Source: Noviherbaspirillum malthae (GTDB taxonomy: Bacteria; Pseudomonadota; Gammaproteobacteria; Burkholderiales; Burkholderiaceae_D). Taken from it: a stretch of 64,000 bases of DNA. The stretch covers positions 1 through 64,000 of the forward strand of contig NZ_JACYXF010000006.1 in NCBI RefSeq assembly GCF_015352985.1, read 5' to 3'. The stretch's first letter is position 1, and each line of letters opens with the position of its first letter. The notes under the pieces are model-generated. The model did not search any database, was not told where the DNA came from, and saw nothing but the letters and a program-made list of their open reading frames with translations. Below, piece after piece: positions 55,253 to 63,809 of this stretch. The position numbers and the translations under genes were made by a program.

Positions 55253-56185
55253 TCAGGCCGCCTCTTCATGAAACCGGAAAGTGCAGCTCCGGCTTCCGCG
55301 GGCATTCCCCGTGACCTCGAGACCGACAGGCGTCAGAAGGCCTGCGGCAAGCCGTGCCGCAAGAATCTTGAAGGTATCCATATCAAGCTGGATGCTGCGC
55401 GGAAGCCGCAGCACAGGCTGGTATTCCGACAGGCTGCCGAGATAGGCCCAGCGCTCGATCACATGCACCTGCTGCAGCTCGCCGTCGTTTTCCAGAATGC
55501 CGATCGGACCGTCATAAGGCCAGATGTACTGGCTCAGCAGCCTCAATGCCTTGTGCACGCGTCGGGTATGGGCCAGCGGCGTTTCCAGGCCGATGCAGGC
55601 GCCGCGGCAATAGCCCAGCTGATGCGCAAAGCACGCCCGTCCGTGCGTCGTGTTTTCAATGCCCAGCAGGGAAGGGCACAATCCATGCCGCCTTGCCTGA
55701 GCCCGCCATCCTGCTTCCGCCGTTTTGCGCGAAGCGAACAGTCCGTAGACGGAGTATTGTGCGGCTTCGTCGTAGTCCACCACCTGCGGCTGAAGGCTGC
55801 CCTTCGGCAGATACAAGGCATAGGCCGGCGCAGTCGACTTGAGCAGCACGTTGTAGCGCGGCTGCCATTGCTTGATGAGCTGCGATTCCAGCAGCAATGC
55901 ACCGGTCTCTCCCGCCATGCGCTGGAAATCGATGCGCCGCGTCCTGCTCAGCATCGCGCGTTCCTGCGGCGTGCGCAGGTGAGCCTGCACGCGGGAGCGG
56001 ATATTGACGCTTTTGCCGATGTATAAGGGATAGCCTGCGGCGTCCAGAAAGCGATAGATGCCGGCGCCGTCGGGCAAGGCTTTCACGCCGGCGGCATCGA
56101 TGCCGTCGAGGTCGGTTGTCGAAGCGATATCGGGAGGGGCGGCTTGCGGCGCCAGAAAACCGACTGAGCTGATGCGGGCGCGCAT
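55253..56185 (-). CDS. cho: GIY-YIG nuclease, excinuclease Cho-like
   Basis: A 310-residue UvrC-type nuclease. The GIY-YIG domain (about 35-125) has GIYRFLDAAGYPLYIGKS, the Arg in IRSRVQAHL, and the catalytic Glu in ALLLESQLIKQWQPRYN. No UvrC helix-hairpin-helix or UvrB-binding domain follows. Length and layout match Cho (E. coli about 295 residues), which makes the 3' incision at bulky lesions during nucleotide excision repair. The C-terminal domain has several Cys, including GYCRGAC. No obvious LexA box is visible upstream. The start at 56185 is weakly supported. Confidence 0.82.
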   Translation of the reverse strand: MRARISSVGFLAPQAAPPDIASTTDLDGIDAAGVKALPDGAGIYRFLDAAGYPLYIGKSVNIRSRVQAHLRTPQERAMLSRTRRIDFQRMAGETGALLLESQLIKQWQPRYNVLLKSTAPAYALYLPKGSLQPQVVDYDEAAQYSVYGLFASRKTAEAGWRAQARRHGLCPSLLGIENTTHGRACFAHQLGYCRGACIGLETPLAHTRRVHKALRLLSQYIWPYDGPIGILENDGELQQVHVIERWAYLGSLSEYQPVLRLPRSIQLDMDTFKILAARLAAGLLTPVGLEVTGNARGSRSCTFRFHEEAA

Positions 56186-56396
56186 GATCTTGTTTCTATT
56201 TCTGCAGGTGTCGCGGGAACTGAATGCGAAAAACCGGGATGATAAAAGATCTCCTTTTGAGAGACCGGCTCTCCGATAGTTCCGGCACGAATTCTTTTCC
56301 TGCAGCAGGCAAGTGCGGATGGTCCGGCGTTCTGCCTGTGCCGGTTTGCACCTGTTGCGCCTTTTGCATGCGGCGCACCGCATGCATTACATGAAT

Positions 56397-57563
56397 TTAA
56401 TCCCTTTTCAGAATTTCCTTCGCGATCGTGTTGCGCTGTATTTCACTCGTGCCCGTCACGATGCGGTAGAGACGCAGGCGGCGGAAAATGAATTCGACCG
56501 GGTGATTCTTCGTGACGCCGACGTTGCCGTGGATCTGCATGGCCTTGTCCGCGATCTCGAAGCAGCGCTCCGACACGAACAGCTTGCACATCGATGCTTC
56601 CTTGCGAACGTCCCGCCCTTCGTCGGCGGCCAGCGCCGCGTTCAGGACCATGCTTTCGCAGGCATACAGCGCAGTTGCCATGTCGGCAAGCATGTGCTGG
56701 ATCGCCTGGAACCGGCTGATCGGTCCGCCGAACTGCTGGCGGTGATGCGCATAATCGACGGCCATCCGGTATGCCTGCCGCGCCAGGCCGATCATGGTCG
56801 GGCAATGCAGCAGCCGGTTCACATTGACGCGGTCCATTGCAATCTTGAAGCCGCTGCCTTCGGTGCCGATGAGGTTGGCAGCCGGCACGCGCACCGACTG
56901 CATGTCGATGTCGGCATCGACATGCTGGCCGGTCATCGGAAGATAATCGTAGGACAGGGTAACGCCGGGCCGGTCGAGGTCGACCAGGACGGCTGAAATG
57001 CCCTCCGCTCCCTTCTCCGGGTCGGTGACGCACATGACAATGGCAAAATCGGCAAAGGCTGACGCCGTAATGTAATGCTTGCGGCCGGTGATCACATACT
57101 CGTCGCCTTCGCGGATCGCCCGCGTCTTGATGCTCGCCGCGTCCGAACCTGAGCCGGCTTCGGTCATCGCGAAACACGCACCCTTCTCGCCGCGTATGCA
57201 GGGCGTGATGTAGCGCTCGATCTGGTAGGGCGTTGCGTATTTGATCAGATTGCCGATCCGGGACGGGCCTCCCCAATCGCCCAGCACATGCGGAAACAGG
57301 ATGGCGCCGGAAGAGGCCACGTCATCCTTGAGCACGCACAGTTCGCTTACGCTCAGCCCGCGGCCGCCGAGCTCGCGCGGAAGCTGCAGGCCGTACAGGC
57401 CCAGCTCGCGGGACCGTTTCCAGATTCCGCGCACGGCTTCCTTCGGCAGCTGGTCTTCATAGCCGAGACTCTTGTCTTTCTCGAATGGAATCAATTCCGC
57501 ATGAAGGTAATCATGCAGGCGGCGGCGGATTTCCGTGAATTCGGAACGGGAAGGGGAAAGCAT
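56397..57563 (-). CDS. Acyl-CoA dehydrogenase-family protein
   Basis: A 388-residue ACAD. The FAD/substrate block CFAMTEAGSGSDAASIKT, the middle-domain segment GRKHYITASAFADFAIVM and the C-terminal RIVTGTSEIQRNTIAKEIL are present. Canonical enzymes have the catalytic Glu either just before G-T-S (here Thr) or in an E-R motif of the preceding helical region (here NVNRLL). Neither Glu is visible, so either another residue acts as base or the enzyme is not a standard dehydrogenase. AAGGAG precedes the ATG at 57563. It is divergent from a LysR gene. Confidence 0.87.
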   Translation of the reverse strand: MLSPSRSEFTEIRRRLHDYLHAELIPFEKDKSLGYEDQLPKEAVRGIWKRSRELGLYGLQLPRELGGRGLSVSELCVLKDDVASSGAILFPHVLGDWGGPSRIGNLIKYATPYQIERYITPCIRGEKGACFAMTEAGSGSDAASIKTRAIREGDEYVITGRKHYITASAFADFAIVMCVTDPEKGAEGISAVLVDLDRPGVTLSYDYLPMTGQHVDADIDMQSVRVPAANLIGTEGSGFKIAMDRVNVNRLLHCPTMIGLARQAYRMAVDYAHHRQQFGGPISRFQAIQHMLADMATALYACESMVLNAALAADEGRDVRKEASMCKLFVSERCFEIADKAMQIHGNVGVTKNHPVEFIFRRLRLYRIVTGTSEIQRNTIAKEILKRD

Positions 57564-57663
57564 CGGTTGACTCCTTGACTTGTGCAGGCAAGGCAAATAT
57601 TGACAATGAAGCTGCGGAAGTGTGATTATCGAGCCGCGTATTTCAATAACGTGCGGGAATGAG

Positions 57664-58575
57664 ATGAGACTGGAAGACCTCGATTATTTCCTGGCTGTGG
57701 CCAGCGCAGGCCACGTCGGGCGCGCTGCCGAATCCATGGGCGTGACCCAGCCTGCGCTGACCAAGGGAATCCAGCGGCTGGAAAGCGAGCTGCAGATGCC
57801 CTTGTTCGAGCGGACGGCAAAGGGCATGGTCCTGACGGCGTCGGGACAGGCATTTCACGAACGCGTGCGCGTTGCGCGCCTCGGCCTCGACGAGGCGGTC
57901 AAGGAGGCGAACGACCTGCGGCTCGGAAAGGCAGGCCTGATCCGGGTTGGCATTTCGCCGACCTATGCGGAGCCGATCTTCGGCCATGCCTGCGCGGAAC
58001 TGCTGGAACAGAGGCCGGCGGCGCGCATGCAGGTGATGGTCGGTCTCAACGACAAGCTGTTCGCCGCATTGCGGCAGGGCGATCTGGATCTTTGCATCAG
58101 CGCGCTCTCGCAGTCCGAGCGTCCCGAATTCCACCAGCATCCGCTGTTCGCAGACAATCTCCATGTCATCGCACGCGAGGGTCACCCGCTTTTCAATTCA
58201 ATGAGCCTGCAGTTCCGGGACTTGACCACGCAGTCCTGGATCTTGCCGAGCTCCGCCGTCATGGCGCGGCGGGCGGTCGATGCGCGCTTTTCGGAGCAGG
58301 GATTGCCGGCTCCCAACGTGGTGATCGAATCGGACTCATCGATTGCCTCTCTCCTGAGCGTGGTCAAGGCAACCGATTTGCTCAGCATCATCGGCGCATC
58401 CACCCTGCGGCAGCAGAGCGGCGCCGGACTGAAGGTCGTTCCGCTTCATCTTGCAATGTGGCCGCGCGTGATCGGAATCACGACACGTCGCAACGCCTAT
58501 CTTTCCCCGCTGGTCATGCGCTTCATCGAACTGCTGCGCGGGTATGCCACCGTAGGCACGCAGTCGGGCCCGTAA
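57664..58575 (+). CDS. LysR-family transcriptional regulator
   Basis: A 303-residue LTTR. The HTH region is MRLEDLDYFLAVASAGHVGR followed by AAESMGVTQPALTKGIQRLE. The effector domain includes RVGISPTYAEPIFGHACAEL. I chose the ATG at 57664; the frame extends to 57622 without support. It lies between the divergent ACAD gene (about 100 bp gap) and the AMP-ligase/porin/Bug/hydrolase genes on its own strand, so it probably controls both sides. Confidence 0.88.
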   Translation: MRLEDLDYFLAVASAGHVGRAAESMGVTQPALTKGIQRLESELQMPLFERTAKGMVLTASGQAFHERVRVARLGLDEAVKEANDLRLGKAGLIRVGISPTYAEPIFGHACAELLEQRPAARMQVMVGLNDKLFAALRQGDLDLCISALSQSERPEFHQHPLFADNLHVIAREGHPLFNSMSLQFRDLTTQSWILPSSAVMARRAVDARFSEQGLPAPNVVIESDSSIASLLSVVKATDLLSIIGASTLRQQSGAGLKVVPLHLAMWPRVIGITTRRNAYLSPLVMRFIELLRGYATVGTQSGP

Positions 58576-58679
58576 GTCAAAGCATTATTCCGCTGCGTTA
58601 TCGAGTTTCGGCTGTAGAGTATCGCGGCGCGTAGTGCCGCCTCCTATCATCCTTCTCACTACTGACGATAGGGGATGCA

Positions 58680-60236
58680 ATGAACCAGGGGCGATTCATC
58701 ACGCGCAACGCGCAATACTGGCCTGATCAACCGGCAATCATTTTCAACGAGAACGTGACCACGTTCCAGGAACTCGACGAGCGGTCGAGCCGGCTTGCGA
58801 ATGCGCTGCTGGCGCTCGGCGCCAAAAAAGGCGATCGCATCGCAGTCCAGGCATGGAACAGGCCTGAACTGATCGAACTCGAATGTGCGCTGTACAAGGC
58901 CGGGCTGGTAAAGGTGGCGCTGAATGCGCGTCTTTCTCCAGCCGAGGTAATCGACACGATAAGCAACGCAGAACCCGTCATCATGCTGGCCGGCGCGGCG
59001 CATGCTCCATCCATCGCCGGCCTGAAATCTTCGCTCGGCCCGGTTTCGCACTTCATTGCCATCGGCGCGGAACAGGATGGCTTCCTCGACTATGAAGACT
59101 TGCTGAGCGCGGCGGATGCCGACAGCCCGGATGTCGAAATGGCAGAGGAAGACCTGGCTGTACTGCATTACACTTCCGGCTCCACCGGCAAGCTCAAGGC
59201 GGCGATGCAGACTGTCGGCAACCGCATGGCATCGCTGCGCAAGGTCGTCATGAGCCGGATGCGGGTCGGACCCGGAGACGTGCTTGCATTGGCGGGGCCG
59301 ATTACGCACGCAAGCGGCATGTTCATACAGCCCTTCCTGTTCCAGGGCGGCACCATCCTGCTGCATGAACGGTTTGAGCCGGAGGCTTTTCTGGCGTCCA
59401 TTGAAAAGCACAAGGTAACGATGTGCTTCGCGGTTCCGACCATGATCAACATGCTGGTTGCGCATCCGCGCGTGCGCGACTTCGACCTCAGCTCGCTGAA
59501 GCAGATGTCTTACGGGTCGGCGCCGATGGCTCCCTCGCGCATCAGGGAAGCATGGGAAATCCTCGGGCCGGTACTGTCGCAGGGCTACGGCGCAGGTGAA
59601 ACCACGGGCGGACTGGTGGCGCTGAGTACCGAAGATCACCGGCTGGCGATCGAGGGAGGGCGCGAGGAACTGCTGAGCTCCTGCGGGCGCATCTTCAGCG
59701 AATCGGAGCTGCAGCTGGTCGACGACGACGGCAACAAGGTGGCGCCCGGAGAGGTGGGCGAAATCGTGATCCGCGGCCCCGAAGTCTTCGCGGGCTACTG
59801 GCGCGAACCGGAGCTGTCGGCAGCGGCAGTCAAGAACGGCTGGCTGCATACCGGCGATCTGGCGCGCATGGATGACCGCGGCTATCTGTATATCGTCGAC
59901 CGCAAGAAGGACATGATCATTTCCGGTGGATTCAATGTCTATCCGACGGAAGTCGAGCAGGCCATGTACCGGCACCCTGCAGTTTATGAGGTCTGCGTGG
60001 TCGGCGTTCCCGATCCGGTGTGGGGCGAGGCCATCAAGGCCGTCGTCGTTCTGCGCGACGGGCATTTGGCCAACGAAGAGGAAATGATAGCCCACTGCCG
60101 CCAGTATCTCGCCGACTTCAAGAAGCCGCGTTCGGTCGATTTTGTCGGCGAGCTTCCCAAGAACGCCAACGGCAAGCTGTCGCGCAAGGATGTGAAGGAA
60201 CGCTACTGGAGCGGCGAGACCCGCCGCGTTGCATAG
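58680..60236 (+). CDS. AMP-dependent acyl-CoA synthetase/ligase
   Basis: A 518-residue ANL-superfamily ligase. The P-loop-like motif is LHYTSGSTGKLKA. The A5-A8 core is present (YGAGETTGG, then GWLHTGDLARMDDRGYLYIV, then DRKKDMIISGGFNVYPTEVE), and the adenylating Lys is in NANGKLSRKD. It activates a carboxylic acid as acyl-AMP and then CoA thioester. Its place with an ACAD, porin, Bug receptor and esterase-like hydrolase suggests the acid is released or imported by those proteins. The ATG at 58680 has a GGGGATG tract upstream. Confidence 0.9.
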   Translation: MNQGRFITRNAQYWPDQPAIIFNENVTTFQELDERSSRLANALLALGAKKGDRIAVQAWNRPELIELECALYKAGLVKVALNARLSPAEVIDTISNAEPVIMLAGAAHAPSIAGLKSSLGPVSHFIAIGAEQDGFLDYEDLLSAADADSPDVEMAEEDLAVLHYTSGSTGKLKAAMQTVGNRMASLRKVVMSRMRVGPGDVLALAGPITHASGMFIQPFLFQGGTILLHERFEPEAFLASIEKHKVTMCFAVPTMINMLVAHPRVRDFDLSSLKQMSYGSAPMAPSRIREAWEILGPVLSQGYGAGETTGGLVALSTEDHRLAIEGGREELLSSCGRIFSESELQLVDDDGNKVAPGEVGEIVIRGPEVFAGYWREPELSAAAVKNGWLHTGDLARMDDRGYLYIVDRKKDMIISGGFNVYPTEVEQAMYRHPAVYEVCVVGVPDPVWGEAIKAVVVLRDGHLANEEEMIAHCRQYLADFKKPRSVDFVGELPKNANGKLSRKDVKERYWSGETRRVA

Positions 60237-60299
60237 CAAACCAGCGCGTATCGAATTTGGATCGGAAGAATCAAACAGAACATAACAGGAGATAAGGTC

Positions 60300-61340
60300 A
60301 TGCGATTTTCTGCAGCATTGCTGTTGGCGGGCTTGAGCGCTTCGACAGGGGCGCAAGCGGTAGAGGTGTACGGTATCGTCGACATGTCGCTCGGCTACGC
60401 AAAGGGATCGAACAGCGTAACCAGGCTGGATGACGGCCGCTTGTCGGCTTCGCGCGTCGGCTTTCGCGGAACCGAGGAGATTGCGCCGAATCTGAAAGCC
60501 AAGTTCGTGCTGGAGTCCGGCTTTTCGGCGGATACGGGAGCGGAATTTTTCGGCAACAATTCGCTGTTCGGCCGCCAGGCCTACGTCGGCCTGTTCGGCA
60601 ACTGGGGCGAACTGCGGCTGGGGCGGCAATTCACGCCTGCCTTCTACAGCCTGGAGAAGATCGACGCGTTTCGCTTCAATTCCTTCGCCTCGCCGATTCT
60701 GCTGATCTCGAAAACCTCGTCGCAGGGCACAGGATATGTGCCCTACGGATCGCGCTTCAACAATGCTGTCGGCTACCTCTCACCCAACTTCAACGGCGTG
60801 GTCGTTCGCGCAGCCCTTGCCGCCGGTGAAACGGCGGGCAGTACCCGAAGCGGAAGCGGTGCGAGCGCCAGCATCGATTACGACAAGGGGCCGCTCTATG
60901 CCTTCTATGCGGTGCAAAGGTCGTACACTGCGGTCACTGCGGCGGCGCCCGAAGCCTATGCATCGACCCATCAGTATGCGGGTGCCGCATACTGGTTCGA
61001 CAGTGTCCGCCTGGGCGGCTTCGTCGGAACGTCGAAGAGTGAGGCGCCTGCCACGCGCTCGGCCCGGTATGCAGGACTGAACCTCATCTGGAAGGCGACC
61101 TCGCAGAACACGCTGCTTGCCGAAGCGGTAAGGCGCGATGTGCGCGGTACGGACAATCAGCTGACATCTTTCGGGTTCGGCGTCGATCATCTGTTGAGCA
61201 AGAGAACGACTCTGTATGCACGAATGATGACGATCGACAATCCTCCCGGCGGTGGCGACAACATCAACGCCATGCCGATCGCGGCAGGTTCCGGCGACTC
61301 GGGGAAGTCGATCAATGTCGGCGTCCGGCATACCTTTTGA
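60300..61340 (+). CDS. Gram-negative porin (OmpC/Omp32-like)
   Basis: A 346-residue outer-membrane porin of the betaproteobacterial type. A signal peptide (MRFSAALLLAGLSASTGAQA) precedes VEVYGIVDMSLGYAKG, a typical first strand, and SRVGFRGTEEIAPNLKAKF. The constriction-loop region follows LFGRQAYVGLFGNWGELRLG. The last strand ends VGVRHTF. It provides outer-membrane passage for small solutes, here probably the acid whose CoA activation is encoded upstream. It lies 63 bp after the ligase gene. Confidence 0.92.
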   Translation: MRFSAALLLAGLSASTGAQAVEVYGIVDMSLGYAKGSNSVTRLDDGRLSASRVGFRGTEEIAPNLKAKFVLESGFSADTGAEFFGNNSLFGRQAYVGLFGNWGELRLGRQFTPAFYSLEKIDAFRFNSFASPILLISKTSSQGTGYVPYGSRFNNAVGYLSPNFNGVVVRAALAAGETAGSTRSGSGASASIDYDKGPLYAFYAVQRSYTAVTAAAPEAYASTHQYAGAAYWFDSVRLGGFVGTSKSEAPATRSARYAGLNLIWKATSQNTLLAEAVRRDVRGTDNQLTSFGFGVDHLLSKRTTLYARMMTIDNPPGGGDNINAMPIAAGSGDSGKSINVGVRHTF

Positions 61341-61434
61341 TGCGGCCCTTGCAATGACGCGCAAGCCGCAAATTCGAGAGAATGGCCTGCATCAGCAGCA
61401 CTCATAGCATTCACAGCATTCTTAGGAGGCCAGG

Positions 61435-62448
61435 ATGGCAAAAACAAATCCAGCAGCGATGGACATGTCGCGCCGCAGTTTCCTCAAGCTGACGGCCGCC
61501 GGGGTAGCGGGACTGGCGGGCGCAATGCCCGGTTCCGCCGCATGGGCATCGGAATGGCCCAGCAAGACGATCCGATTCATCAGCCAGTCGGGAGCGGGCG
61601 ATGCGGTGGACCTTAGGTTGAGGGACTTTGTCACCGACCTGGGCCCCGCCCTCAAAAACGTGCCCTGCATCGTCGAGAACAAGCCGGGTGCCGGCGGGAT
61701 CATTGCCGCCCAGTCGATGGTCAATTCCGACGCCGACGGCAATACCATCTTCCTCGGCAATGCCGCCATGACCATTCTCCCGAACTATCACAAGAAGCTT
61801 CCCTTCTTGCCGATCAGGGACTTCGCTCCGATCGCGCTTTCCGGACAGGCGCCCACCGCGCTTGCGATTTCCGCAAAGCGCCCGGAAAAGACCCTGGACG
61901 AATGGCTGGCCAGCATGAAGAAGCGGCAGGACATTCCCATCTACGGATCCACCGGAAGCGGTACGCCCGGCCATCTGTACGGATACCAGGTGAGCGAGGA
62001 TTTCGGATTCAAGGCGGAACATGCGCCGTACCGGGGCAATGTGCCGGCGCTCATGGACTTGGTGGCCGGGCGTTTCGACTTTGTGGTGCTGGACATCTTC
62101 AGCCTGAGGCCGTTCTACGCCAAGGGCGAGTTGCGCATCCTTGCGGTGGCGGCCAACGAGCGCTCGAAGTTCCTGCCCGAAGTGCCAACCTTCGCCGAAC
62201 TCGGACACAAGGGATATGACCGGATGGGATGGACGGCGTATTTTGTGAAAAACGGTACCTCGCCGGCCATCATCAAGCATCTGGCCGATGCCATGAATAC
62301 TGCGAACAACACACCGAAGTGGCACGACAGACGACGCCAGCTCTGGAGCGAATGGCAGCTGCTGTCGCCCGCCGATATCCAGAAGCGTCTGCAGAGGGAA
62401 ACCGAGGCGTGGGGAGCGCTGATGAAGCGCGGCAATATCCAGGCTTAA
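61435..62448 (+). CDS. Bug/TTT-family periplasmic receptor with Tat-type signal
   Basis: A 337-residue Bug receptor. The twin-Arg signal MSRRSFLKLTAAGVAGLAG suggests export in a folded state, which is less common for this family. The mature part starts EWPSKTIRFISQSGAGDAVD, a divergent form of the usual PFPPGG loop, followed by CIVENKPGAGGIIAAQSMV. It lies 94 bp after the porin gene in the LysR-controlled cluster, so outer- and inner-face uptake of one substrate is plausible. Confidence 0.86.
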   Translation: MAKTNPAAMDMSRRSFLKLTAAGVAGLAGAMPGSAAWASEWPSKTIRFISQSGAGDAVDLRLRDFVTDLGPALKNVPCIVENKPGAGGIIAAQSMVNSDADGNTIFLGNAAMTILPNYHKKLPFLPIRDFAPIALSGQAPTALAISAKRPEKTLDEWLASMKKRQDIPIYGSTGSGTPGHLYGYQVSEDFGFKAEHAPYRGNVPALMDLVAGRFDFVVLDIFSLRPFYAKGELRILAVAANERSKFLPEVPTFAELGHKGYDRMGWTAYFVKNGTSPAIIKHLADAMNTANNTPKWHDRRRQLWSEWQLLSPADIQKRLQRETEAWGALMKRGNIQA

Positions 62449-62499
62449 AGGTGTGCCTGTATCCTGCGAACTGTGTAGAGAGATGAAATTGAGGACCCT

Positions 62500-63720
62500 A
62501 TGGAAGTGATGCAAGATATCCAACCTTTGGAAGCGGTCATGCGCGGTTTTCCGCCGGCTCCCGACGGCATCATTCATGCGAACAACTGGTTCGAACTGCC
62601 CTACCTCAGGTGGAGCCTGATGAACCGGGCGAGAATGGTGCGCACCGTGCCGGTGTGGCGGGGCGACGGGCCGGTAGCGCATCTGGGCCGGAAGGAACAA
62701 TCGATCGCGCACACGCCCGTTACCGGGCTGGACGGCCGGACAGTACCGCTTGAAAGCCTGCTGGCCTCCGTCGAAATAGACGCCTGCATCGTTCTCCATC
62801 AGGGGAAGATCGTCTACGAGGAATATTTTCACGGGATGCAGCCTCATACCCAGCATGGGAGCGCATCCATCAGCAAATCCTATGCAGCAGCGCTCGCCGG
62901 CATTCTTGCCTATGAAGGGCTGCTGGATTTCAATCGCGAGGCCGCTTACTACGTCGATGAAATGCGTGGCACGGCGATGGGCGACGCCACGCTGCAGCAA
63001 TTGCTGGACATGCAGGTCGGGATCGTGCGGCCGGGCCTGCAGAGCCGGGCCGAAGGGCTGGGGCCTCAGGATGGCGGCGTATTCGAAATCATCGGCCTGG
63101 CCGAGCCGGGTCCGTCTTCACCGAAAAATTTCTACGAATTCATCCTGCGCAAGGAAAGATCGGGCGAACATGGGGTGCGCTTCTATTACGACAACGGGCC
63201 GCCCGAAGCGCTGGCATGGGTGATGAAGCGCGTATGCGGCGCCACCTTGTCCGACCTCGTCTCGAAATATCTGTTTGCGCCGCTGGGAATGGAGCGCGAC
63301 GGCTCGTATTCGATCGATAGCACCGGCGCGGAATTTGCGGCCGGCGGCCTGCAGCTGACACTGCGCGATCTTGCGCGTTTCGGCGAGGCGCTGCGCTGCG
63401 AGGGATTCTGGAACGGCCGGCAAATCATCCCGGCTTCATTCATCCACGAGGTGCGCCGCGGCGGCAATCGGGAGATGTTCAGCCAGAGCCGTTTCGCAGC
63501 GGCCATGCCGGGCGGTTCTTACCATAACTCCTTCTATGTCGCGCATGACGACGTGGGCGGTTTCATGGCCAGCGGCCGGTATGGCCAGCGTCTTTATGTC
63601 TCTCCGCAGGCCGAACTGGTCGTGGCGCATTTCGCATCGGCACCGGGACCGTCGCCTCATCCGTTCGAGAGGCCCTACGTCAGACTGCACCGGGAACTGG
63701 CGGAGCTGTTCCGGTCATAA
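62500..63720 (+). CDS. Serine hydrolase, beta-lactamase/class C-like family
   Basis: A 406-residue protein of the beta-lactamase-related (class C/esterase EstB-like) family. The S-x-x-K motif is SISK (Ser123, Lys126), and the Y-x-N-type motif is RFYYDNGPPEA. A C-terminal HFASAPGPSP segment occupies the KTG-motif region. There is no signal peptide, so it is probably cytosolic and an esterase or amidase, not a lactamase. It is the last gene of the ligase/porin/Bug group and could release the acid that the ligase activates. Confidence 0.85.
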   Translation: MEVMQDIQPLEAVMRGFPPAPDGIIHANNWFELPYLRWSLMNRARMVRTVPVWRGDGPVAHLGRKEQSIAHTPVTGLDGRTVPLESLLASVEIDACIVLHQGKIVYEEYFHGMQPHTQHGSASISKSYAAALAGILAYEGLLDFNREAAYYVDEMRGTAMGDATLQQLLDMQVGIVRPGLQSRAEGLGPQDGGVFEIIGLAEPGPSSPKNFYEFILRKERSGEHGVRFYYDNGPPEALAWVMKRVCGATLSDLVSKYLFAPLGMERDGSYSIDSTGAEFAAGGLQLTLRDLARFGEALRCEGFWNGRQIIPASFIHEVRRGGNREMFSQSRFAAAMPGGSYHNSFYVAHDDVGGFMASGRYGQRLYVSPQAELVVAHFASAPGPSPHPFERPYVRLHRELAELFRS

Positions 63721-63744
63721 AGTCATAAGGTCGATTGAAGCGGC

Positions 63745-63765
63745 GCAACCGGCGAGGCCGGTTGC
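63745..63765. terminator. Hairpin after the serine hydrolase gene
   Basis: GCAACCGGC and GCCGGTTGC form a perfect 9-bp stem with a GAG loop, 25 bp past the hydrolase stop. There is no strong T tract, so this is a likely but weak terminator. Confidence 0.5.
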
Positions 63766-63809
63766 CATTCCTGATGAATCACCGGCCTTAAACTGCCGCA
63801 CAAAGAAAC

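Noticed and set aside
54970..55314. 114-codon plus-strand frame past the MFS gene
   Set aside because: It overlaps the MFS stop and the end of cho. The better-supported 59-codon frame at 55070 is in a different frame.
58659..60629. 656-codon minus-strand open frame
   Set aside because: It is antisense to the AMP-ligase gene, whose motifs are complete. The antisense product is His/Arg/Gln-rich with no domain pattern.
61411..63000. 529-codon minus-strand open frame
   Set aside because: It is antisense to the Bug receptor and serine hydrolase genes; no motif is visible.
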